Notes under the pieces: generated by a model
The model's input: the letters and a program-made list of their open reading frames with translations, nothing else
Databases searched by the model: none
What the model was told of the DNA's origin: nothing
Source of the DNA: CAJBNH01 sp964447285
GTDB lineage: Bacteria; Myxococcota_A; UBA9042
Direction of reading: 5' to 3'
Length of the DNA stretch: 64,000 nucleotides
NCBI GenBank assembly: GCA_964447285.1
Contig: CAYURO010000015.1
Location: 1-64,000, forward strand
Program-made: the position numbers and the translations under genes
Shown: piece by piece, positions 35,888-42,352 of the stretch
How positions within the stretch are numbered: the first letter of the stretch is position 1
Layout: each line of letters opens with the position of its first letter

Positions 35888-37608
35888 TCCTCGCCCAACC
35901 CACCCTGCCCCTGACCGTCCTGCGCCTGCACGGCGATGAGCGGGAAATGGGCCGACAACACGGCGACTTCCAGAGGCAGCTCGGCGGCCACCTGCCGGTG
36001 CTGTCCTACTACGCATCGATGCCGGTGTGCCTGTTGAAGGGCAGCCAACCGGCCGGTCCGCTGCGCGTGGTGCCGGACTGGGCGGCGCCGGCCGTGGATG
36101 CGCTGATGCGTCGCCTGCACCGCGACCGTCCGACGCTGCTGCGGCGGCGAAGCGAGGCCTACATGCGGGCGTTGGGACTGCCGCCAGCCCAAGCTCGGCA
36201 CATGATGACGATGGACGTGTTCCAGAATCTGGTGGGCCTGGCGGGGCGGGCGCGGGTGGTGCCGGCGGCGCGCGGTTGGGCGTCGGGGGCGATTGCAGCC
36301 TGCTCTTCGGTGGCGGTGTGGGGTCCGGCGGTGGAAGGCGCTGCGTTGCTGCACGCACGCAACTTCGACTTTCCCGGCATCGGCTTGTGGGACGCGGCAC
36401 CGACGGTGGTGTTGTGCTCACCCGACAAGGGGTTGCGGTACGGCTATGCGAGCTCGCGAGGGGTCGATGCACCCGTCGTCAGCCTGTGGAACGAAGCCGG
36501 GATCTGTCTGACGACGCACACGCACTTGCACCGCGAGGTTCGCTTTGGCGGTACAGCGGTGATGGACCTGTGCCACGAGATCATCAGGCGGGCCAGGACC
36601 TTGGACGAGGCGGCGGCGATCGCCCGCGAGCGACCGGTGGCCTCGACGTGGGGCCTGTTGGTGTCGTCGACGAACGAGCGGTCGGCCGTGCTGATCGAGA
36701 CCACGGCGCGGCGGATGGCCGTGACCCGTCCCGACCCGGGCGACCCGTATCTGGCGTGCACCAACCACTACCTCAGCCGCGAGTTGCAAGATGGCGAATT
36801 GGCGCCGAATTCCGGGTATGCCGCGGACAGCCACGGTCGGCTGGAGCGCATGGTGCGCGCGGTGCGCGAGAGCCTGCCGCGCGGCGGACTGACCGCCTTG
36901 GACTTGCAGGCGCTTCTGGGCGACCACGAAGACTGCGAAGTCGAGGGTCTGGAGCGCGGCGCGGGTGGCGTGCTGGCGCAACCGATGGGCGTGCACAGCA
37001 TCGTGATGGACCCCGGCGGCCAGCGGTGCTTCGTGTCGACCGATCTGGCGCCGACGGGACGAGGTGCGTACGCCGAGGTCCCGTGGAACTGGAGCGACAA
37101 GCCGGGGTTTGAGCTGGTGGCCGCCGAACGGTCGCAGCAGCCACCACGCCGCCCCAGCCGCTTCGACACGCCGCAAGGCACCGCCGGGTACGCCCACTTC
37201 CTGCGCGCCGTGCAGCTCGAAAACCTGGGCGCGGAACCCGCCGCCACTGCGGTGCACATCGCTCGCGCTGCCGCCGCCGACCCGGACGAGGCGACCTGGC
37301 AGCTGCTGCACGCGGGATTCGCCATGCGCTCTGGAGACTTGGACGAGGCCGCCGCGGCGCTGCACCACGGTCTGTCGCTGCCACAAGCGGAGTTCTACAC
37401 CGGCCGGATGCACCTGTGGGCGTCGAGAGTGGCAGGCGTGCAGGGCGACCAGGTCAACGCGAACCGCCACCGCGAGGCACTGCTGGCGCTGGACCATCCG
37501 CTGTGCGTGCCGCTGCAGGACGAGGCCCGCGTCGAGGCCAAGCAGGGTGTCGCGCCGGCCAAGCTGCGCCACGTGACGCTGCAGTGCTTTATGGGGGCGG
37601 TGGGTTAG
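35884..37608 (+). CDS. C45-type Ntn hydrolase/acyltransferase with a C-terminal helical-repeat extension
   Basis: 574 residues. The first 400 resemble C45 (acyl-CoA:6-aminopenicillanate acyltransferase-like) Ntn hydrolases: MGRQHGDFQ at the N-terminus, the likely nucleophile Cys140 in IAACSSVAVW, LLHARNFDFPG, and TNHYLSREL. These enzymes activate by self-cleavage before the cysteine and hydrolyse or transfer amide-linked acyl groups. Residues about 430-560 are Ala-rich, TPR-like helices not usual for the family. It overlaps the TetR stop by 4 nt and the convergent response-regulator stop by 4 nt. Confidence 0.78.
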   Translation: MILAQPTLPLTVLRLHGDEREMGRQHGDFQRQLGGHLPVLSYYASMPVCLLKGSQPAGPLRVVPDWAAPAVDALMRRLHRDRPTLLRRRSEAYMRALGLPPAQARHMMTMDVFQNLVGLAGRARVVPAARGWASGAIAACSSVAVWGPAVEGAALLHARNFDFPGIGLWDAAPTVVLCSPDKGLRYGYASSRGVDAPVVSLWNEAGICLTTHTHLHREVRFGGTAVMDLCHEIIRRARTLDEAAAIARERPVASTWGLLVSSTNERSAVLIETTARRMAVTRPDPGDPYLACTNHYLSRELQDGELAPNSGYAADSHGRLERMVRAVRESLPRGGLTALDLQALLGDHEDCEVEGLERGAGGVLAQPMGVHSIVMDPGGQRCFVSTDLAPTGRGAYAEVPWNWSDKPGFELVAAERSQQPPRRPSRFDTPQGTAGYAHFLRAVQLENLGAEPAATAVHIARAAAADPDEATWQLLHAGFAMRSGDLDEAAAALHHGLSLPQAEFYTGRMHLWASRVAGVQGDQVNANRHREALLALDHPLCVPLQDEARVEAKQGVAPAKLRHVTLQCFMGAVG

Positions 37609-38159
37609 GGCCGGTCCAGGCGACGCGGCCGACCAGCCAGCTCGCGCGCCACTTCTCGACTCAGCGGAAGGACTTGGTCGCGCCCGCGGACATGGACCTG
37701 CCAACGGCCGCCCAACAGCTCTACGCGTTCGATGAGGTCGGTGGCCGCGATGGCGCCTCGGTGCAGACGCGTGAAGCGATCGCCCGGGAGTTGCTGGGNN
37801 NNNNNNNNNNNNNNNNNNNNNNNNNNNNNNNNNNNNNNNNNNNNNNNNNNNNNNNNNNNNNNNNNNNNNNNNNNNNNNNNNNNNNNNNNNNNNNNNNNCG
37901 CGGTGACGAAGACGATGGGGACGTCGAACGGCACCTTCTCGGCAAAGGCAAAGCCGTCCTCGCCGGGCATGTGTACGTCGAGGAAAGCAACATCGATCGC
38001 TTGAGCCTCAGCGAGTTGCAGCGCCTCGGCGACACTTCGGGCCAGCGCGACGACCTCGACCCGACCGCTCGCCTCGAGCAGTTGTTGCAGGCGACGTCGA
38101 GCGGGAGGCTCATCGTCCACCACGAGCGCACGTAGCCGCGGGCCGTTGGCCTGGTTCAT
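37605..38159 (-). CDS. LytTR-type response regulator, interrupted by an assembly gap
   Basis: Receiver domain at the N-terminus with the acidic pair Asp15-Asp16, phospho-acceptor Asp61 in FLDVHMPG and VFVTA. After the gap the frame resumes with a LytTR DNA-binding domain (RFTRLHRGAIAATDLIERVELL). LytTR regulators bind direct repeats near promoters. The 100 N replace an unknown length: about 120 residues usually separate these segments, but only 34 fit, so the gap is probably nearer 350 bp. The start overlaps the kinase stop by 4 nt (ATGA). Confidence 0.85.
   Translation of the reverse strand: MNQANGPRLRALVVDDEPPARRRLQQLLEASGRVEVVALARSVAEALQLAEAQAIDVAFLDVHMPGEDGFAFAEKVPFDVPIVFVTAXXXXXXXXXXXXXXXXXXXXXXXXXXXXXXXXXXQQLPGDRFTRLHRGAIAATDLIERVELLGGRWQVHVRGRDQVLPLSREVARELAGRPRRLDRP
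37799..37898. other. Assembly gap of 100 N
   Basis: Exactly 100 consecutive N, the usual placeholder for a scaffold gap of unknown size. It removes the end of the receiver and the linker of the LytTR regulator. Confidence 0.98.
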
Positions 38160-39274
38160 GGCAGAACTCCGTCGGCAGAGCCTTCGACGGGGTCCGGTGC
38201 GGGCCAGCAGACGGTCGCCGTCACCCGATCACCTCCGTCGACCATCGACGGCGACAGCTCCAGGGTCGCGGCAGCGCCGTACTCCCGCTCGAGCCGGTGA
38301 CGTGTCGCCCGCAGCCCGAGGCCAGCGCCATCTCCGGTGGGCTCGCTCGTTCGCGACATCGCCCCCTCGCCCTCGCGGAGGCTACCGTCGTTCGTCACCC
38401 AGGCCGTGACGAGGCCGTTGCGGTCCTCCACGCGCACCTCGATGCAAAGGGGCTGGCCTGGCTTGGGGATGCCGTGCTTGATGGCATTCTCGACGAGGGG
38501 TTGCAGCAGCATCGGCAGGCAAGGTCGGTTGTGCAGTGCGGGCGCGACGTCCAGCGTGACCCGCAAGTCATCCTCGAAGCGAGACTTTTCGATCCGGATG
38601 TACAACTCCAGCCGCGCGAGCTCGTCGCCCAGGGTGCCCATGTGCGGCAGGGCCTCGAGCGACTGGCGCAACAGGCGGGACAGATCGAGCACCATCGATG
38701 CGGCCTGCGGTGCCCGTTCCTCGACCGCCACCAGGATGGAGTTGAGCGCATTGAACACCAGATGGGCGTTGACCTGTTGGCGCACCGTGCGCAGTTCGGT
38801 CTCGCTCGCCTCGGCACGCACCCGCAACGTTTCCCGCTCGGCTTGACCCAGCCGCTGCGTCTGTCCCACGAACATCGCGGCGGGCACCCAAGCCACAAAG
38901 GTCAGCGCGACGATGAGGCACGAGCCGACAAGGTCCTTGGTCACATCGACGTCGCCAGCTGTCGCTAGAACGAACGGGACTGTTACCGAGCAGAATGTGA
39001 GAGTACCGACGAATGCTGCGGCAATGCCAGCAAGCACCTGCCGAGCCGGGCGCCAGGAGAGCACCTGCAGTCGGCGAGCCAGGAGTGCCAGCCCATTGCA
39101 AATGGCGGTACCAAGGAAGACCCAAAGCACCCAGAAGGTGACGATGCCCCACCTGGTCTGGTCCCCGCCTTCCACGGCAGCCAACATCGCGACTGGCAGA
39201 CTCCACAGCAGCGCATGGACGGCGGTACCGAACAGTCGACTCGGCGGGCGTGTGCTGACGAGCGAGTGCGGCAT
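38156..39274 (-). CDS. LytS/YehU-type sensor histidine kinase
   Basis: 372 residues. Four membrane helices (about 15-140) with no obvious extracellular sensor domain, a short coiled coil, then a His_kinase (LytS-type) domain with phospho-acceptor His171 in QQVNAHLVFNALNSI and an ATPase domain (LVENAIKHG, GLGLRATRHRLE). The family normally reads NPHFLFN; here Ala replaces the Pro. It overlaps the LytTR regulator gene by 4 nt and should phosphorylate it. The signal is unknown. Confidence 0.88.
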   Translation of the reverse strand: MPHSLVSTRPPSRLFGTAVHALLWSLPVAMLAAVEGGDQTRWGIVTFWVLWVFLGTAICNGLALLARRLQVLSWRPARQVLAGIAAAFVGTLTFCSVTVPFVLATAGDVDVTKDLVGSCLIVALTFVAWVPAAMFVGQTQRLGQAERETLRVRAEASETELRTVRQQVNAHLVFNALNSILVAVEERAPQAASMVLDLSRLLRQSLEALPHMGTLGDELARLELYIRIEKSRFEDDLRVTLDVAPALHNRPCLPMLLQPLVENAIKHGIPKPGQPLCIEVRVEDRNGLVTAWVTNDGSLREGEGAMSRTSEPTGDGAGLGLRATRHRLEREYGAAATLELSPSMVDGGDRVTATVCWPAPDPVEGSADGVLP

Positions 39275-39436
39275 GGCTGCAGTATAGGGCGGCGCGACGT
39301 CGCCGGCATGCGGAGCGCCGAGCAGTTCGCCGCGGCTGCGACCCGTTCACCGAAACGTCCTCGACGAGCGAGACGACTTCCGACACAAGCAGCCCCGTCG
39401 ATGCGTTGCGCGCCGACTTGTCGATGGAGCGGTACG

Positions 39437-40714
39437 ATGTCCGATTCACGAGGGTTGACTGGGCAACGGACGGGAGTGAACCGCCTATGGCCATTGCCCT
39501 TTGTCGTTGTCGGCTTGTTCGCAGCCGGTGGCGCCAGCGCCCAGTCCGAAACGCCGTCGCCGTTGCCAAACGCCAGTACGGAGTCCGTGCCGCTCAGCCC
39601 GGGTGTCGAACCCTCGGAGCCTCCGGCGCCAGCTCCGGCCTTGGCCAGTTCTCCGAAGCGCCTGTTCTACTTTGATCAGGACTACGGGTCGGAGTCGCAA
39701 TTCGGCCCGCTGAGCGCGTTCGTCAGCGTCGGCTTTTGCGTCGCCGGCAAGCCCGTCGGCTTTGGCGTCTACAGCCCCTTCGACGTGAACTACCTCGACA
39801 GCGCGAGGGAACTCGGCCGCGCGTACACAGACCTGAAGCAGATCCCGCGCGGCTACGGCAGCTACGGCCAGTGGGCCTTGCAGGAGTTCGTTCCCGGATT
39901 CGGGTCCGCGATCCTGCCCAACATCGCCTTTCATTTTCTCGGCGAGGGGATGCTCACCCGCAAGCTTCAAGAGTACAACCTCGCCCAAGGGATGAGTTTT
40001 GGCCGGGCGCGCTTTCTCGCCATTGCCACCGTGGTGGCAGCGCAACAGATGAACGAGCTCATCGAAGCCAAAACCGTTCCGATCGGGGACGGGCTGGCCG
40101 ACACGCTCATCAACAACACCTTGGGAATCCTGGCGTTTCAGTTCGACGGCTTTGCGCGGCTGTTCGCCAACGACAACGTGCGCCTGTACTACTGGCCGGG
40201 GCAGCCACTGCTCGATGTGCGCGATGGTGCCATCTACAACAACAGCGAAAGCTATCTGCTCCGCACCACGCTCGGCAGTTGGACCCGAATGAGGCTCACT
40301 CTGCTGATGGGCGCCCCGTCCAGCGGACTCGGCCTCAGCTACCCCGTGCGGGGGCCAGACACGGTCGGCGTCATGATGCTGACCCAAATGCCCCTCGTCC
40401 CAGAGTACCCCTATGTCAAAGGCCCGCAGAGGGAGCGGTTCTCCTATGTCCCGGCAAAGAGCACCGACCCCTACATCACGCCGGTCAGCCCCGGCAAGGC
40501 TGCCATTCGGCTGACTTGGGATCGCGACGGCTCCCAGATGGCTACGCTTGAATTCGGCTTCCCCCCGCGTCCCAATGTCGTCGCCAACGTCTACCCCGGC
40601 TTCGTCCGCACCGGTCCCCTCCAACTCGGCGGCTACCTGTACGTTGACGACTCCATCCGCGCGTTCGGACTCACGCTTTCGAGTCTGTCCGTGATGCCGG
40701 GCGTGCGGTTCTGA
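39437..40714 (+). CDS. Exported protein of unknown function
   Basis: 425 residues. Signal peptide with hydrophobic core PFVVVGLFAAGG and cleavage after ASA; a Pro/Ser-rich linker follows to about residue 75. The mature part has aromatic beta-strand patterns and hydrophobic segments (PNIAFHFLGEGM, IATVVAAQQMNELIEA, INNTLGILAFQFDG), suggesting a membrane-associated or outer-membrane protein. I recognise no family. The ATG at 39437 has GGAG 7 nt upstream; a GTG at 39476 would give a shorter n-region. A degenerate fragment of a paralogue lies at 41718-41870. Confidence 0.65.
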   Translation: MSDSRGLTGQRTGVNRLWPLPFVVVGLFAAGGASAQSETPSPLPNASTESVPLSPGVEPSEPPAPAPALASSPKRLFYFDQDYGSESQFGPLSAFVSVGFCVAGKPVGFGVYSPFDVNYLDSARELGRAYTDLKQIPRGYGSYGQWALQEFVPGFGSAILPNIAFHFLGEGMLTRKLQEYNLAQGMSFGRARFLAIATVVAAQQMNELIEAKTVPIGDGLADTLINNTLGILAFQFDGFARLFANDNVRLYYWPGQPLLDVRDGAIYNNSESYLLRTTLGSWTRMRLTLLMGAPSSGLGLSYPVRGPDTVGVMMLTQMPLVPEYPYVKGPQRERFSYVPAKSTDPYITPVSPGKAAIRLTWDRDGSQMATLEFGFPPRPNVVANVYPGFVRTGPLQLGGYLYVDDSIRAFGLTLSSLSVMPGVRF

Positions 40715-40756
40715 TCGGCGGTCGGTCACGCGTGGGCCCGGCCGCACGGGGTCAAG

Positions 40757-40791
40757 GGCATCGGAACCGCGTTGCGCACCCTAGCCAGGCT
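40757..40791 (+). repeat. 35-bp direct repeat, copy 1
   Basis: Begins GGCATCGGAACCGCGTT and ends CAGGCT; 32 of 35 bases match copy 2 at 41970-42004. It lies 43 bp after the stop of the exported-protein gene. Together the copies bracket the toxin-antitoxin genes. Confidence 0.85.
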
Positions 40792-40930
40792 TCCGCGCAC
40801 CGCGAGGCTGCGGCACGGTCCAGTGACGCTCGATGGGGGCGATGACAAGCTGGGCGTGGGCGATGAGGATCGTGTAGGCCTCTGGCACGCGCTTGGACTT
40901 CGTTGAGGAACACGGCCCGCATCCCGGACC

Positions 40931-41236
40931 TCAGGTCGGCCGCGTCGTCAGCTCGATCGACAGTGTCCGGCCCAGCACGCGCGCGGCCTTCTCGAGCGTC
41001 AGCAGCGTCACCGAAGGGCTCTCCGGGTCGAGCAATCGGTCGACGGCGGCCCGGCTGGTCTGCATCCGCCGCGCCATGTCGGATTTGCTGATGCCCTGCG
41101 CCTGCATCTGCTGTTCCACCTGCCACGCGACAACGCGCTTGACGGCCACGGCCTCGGCTTCGGCCAGCAGGCCCTGTTCGTCCAGGAATGCGTCGAAGTC
41201 GCTACCGACGTGGTGGGGGGCAAGGGGCTTGGTCAT
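40931..41236 (-). CDS. XRE-type antitoxin (HigA-like)
   Basis: 101 residues. A helix-turn-helix of the XRE/Cro type occupies about 50-95 (GISKSDMARRMQTSRAAVDRLL then VTLLTLEKAARVLG in outline). In HigBA-like modules this protein neutralises the toxin and represses the operon. The ATG at 41236 overlaps the toxin stop by 4 nt (ATGA), and the toxin-first order is typical of HigBA. Confidence 0.85.
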   Translation of the reverse strand: MTKPLAPHHVGSDFDAFLDEQGLLAEAEAVAVKRVVAWQVEQQMQAQGISKSDMARRMQTSRAAVDRLLDPESPSVTLLTLEKAARVLGRTLSIELTTRPT

Positions 41237-41595
41237 CGGGCGTTCTCCCTGCGCAGGTCGGCGGCGCGTCGGCGGGCCAGGTCCAGATCGTCGCCCGGCG
41301 TCTTGCGGGACTTCTTGATGAACGCGTGCAGCAGGACCATCCAGCCGCCGTCGGCCAGAAACAGAACGCGGGCGATGCGGCCCCCCAAGTCCGTGCGGAC
41401 CTCGAACAGTCCAGCGCCAAGCGGGCGCACGAGCGGCATCCCGAGCGGCCAGCCGAACTGCACGGTCTTGATGTCCTCGCCCATCCGCCTTCGATCCTCC
41501 CGTGCCAGGTTCAGCAACCACTCGCGCACCGGCTCGGTTCCAGCCGCCGTGCGATAGAACACGACGCGGAGCCGCGGCTCGATCGACTGTATCAT
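41233..41595 (-). CDS. RelE/HigB-like toxin (Gp49 family)
   Basis: 120 residues with the Gp49/HigB pattern: RVVFYRTAAGTEPVREWL, the basic helix REDRRRMGEDIKTV, PLGAGLFEVRTDLGGRIARVLF, and HAFIKKSRKTP near the C-terminus. Relatives are ribosome-dependent mRNA endonucleases. The ATG at 41595 follows GGGGTGA; 41625 is an alternative start. It is the first gene of the toxin-antitoxin pair. Confidence 0.85.
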   Translation of the reverse strand: MIQSIEPRLRVVFYRTAAGTEPVREWLLNLAREDRRRMGEDIKTVQFGWPLGMPLVRPLGAGLFEVRTDLGGRIARVLFLADGGWMVLLHAFIKKSRKTPGDDLDLARRRAADLRRENAR

Positions 41596-41717
41596 TTTTG
41601 ATTCACCCCGCGCAAGGTCGGCCATCGGTCGCCGGGCCACGCGCCGGGTCCCAGCGCCCAATTGTCGCTCGATGCGGGCAAGCGACGCGGCAACGGACGG
41701 CAGAATAGTGCGTTCAC

Positions 41718-41870
41718 GTGGATCGGATCCCGGAGGCATACGGAAGCGATGGCTGGTGGGCGGCCATCGAGTACCCGCCGTGGTACCTGCCGTCGGTGCC
41801 GAATTACGCGCTGCACATCCTGGGCGAGGGGATGAGCCGGGGGACGGGATCGCGCATGGAGAGGACGTGA
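41718..41870 (+). pseudogene. Degenerate fragment of a paralogue of the exported protein at 39437-40714
   Basis: A 50-codon frame contains AYGSDGWWAAIEYPPWYLPS followed by VPNYALHILGEGM. It aligns with GYGSYGQWALQEFVPGFGSA then ILPNIAFHFLGEGM of the intact gene. No start, no signal peptide and no downstream domain remain; a stop follows within 18 codons. Similarity may continue, frame-broken, to about 42030. Confidence 0.6.
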
Positions 41871-41969
41871 CGCGAAGCGGCGGGGAGAGGCGCGACTGCT
41901 ACATCGCCACGCATGGTTACGGAGATGTGTCGGATCTTCAGCGCCTGGGCCCATCCGCCCATGGCCAAC

Positions 41970-42004
41970 GGCATCGGAACCGCGTTCCGCACCCTACGCA
42001 GGCT
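41970..42004 (+). repeat. 35-bp direct repeat, copy 2
   Basis: Same orientation as copy 1 (40757-40791), 1.2 kb away, with three mismatches. It lies 100 bp downstream of the paralogue fragment, mirroring the position of copy 1 after the intact gene. Confidence 0.85.
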
Positions 42005-42019
42005 CGCCCGCGCTCGCCG

Positions 42020-42352
42020 CTACTGACAAGAGCAAGCCGCCTCGATCTCGTCACTGCCCGCATAGCCGTCGTACCCGTCGACCACGACGTGGTACGCCTG
42101 GCCCGACTTGACCGCAAACGTCGCCTCGGCCACTCCCGTGTCGTCCATCAGCGTGCCGGTCTGGCAGGTGCTGCCGCCGCACGCCTTGGTGCCGTCGAGG
42201 ATGAACAGGTCCAAGTAGCCGTCGTCGAACGCGGTCTTGGTCAGCGTGACGGTCGCGGTGCCCGTGCAATCGGGGATGAACTCGTACGCGTACTCGGACC
42301 CCGTCTCGTCGATCTCGAGAGGTAGGGAACGGTGGTCGCGAAACGCCGAAAT
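42020..42352 (-). pseudogene. Orphan C-terminal domain fragment of a surface protein
   Basis: About 110 codons encode a beta-rich module (EYAYEFIPDCTGTATVTL, DGYLDLFILDG, YHVVVDGYDGYAGSDEIE) like the bacterial pre-peptidase C-terminal (PPC) domains of secreted proteins. No ATG, GTG or ribosome binding site precedes it; the frame opens at the stop codon of the TolA-like lipoprotein gene. It is probably the 3' remnant of a larger gene lost by rearrangement. Confidence 0.5.

Larger units (their letters stand above)
41596..42019. other. Rearranged stretch without an intact gene
   Basis: This region upstream of the toxin gene holds the paralogue fragment (41718-41870) and copy 2 of the direct repeat (41970-42004). 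No intact coding frame is supported. Confidence 0.5.

Noticed and set aside
40931..41595. Prophage or genomic island around the toxin-antitoxin pair
   Set aside because: No integrase, attachment site or other phage genes are present; only the direct repeats and gene remnants support rearrangement.
41804..41992. 62-codon minus-strand frame in the rearranged region
   Set aside because: No ribosome binding site or recognisable domain; it overlaps the paralogue fragment and repeat copy 2.
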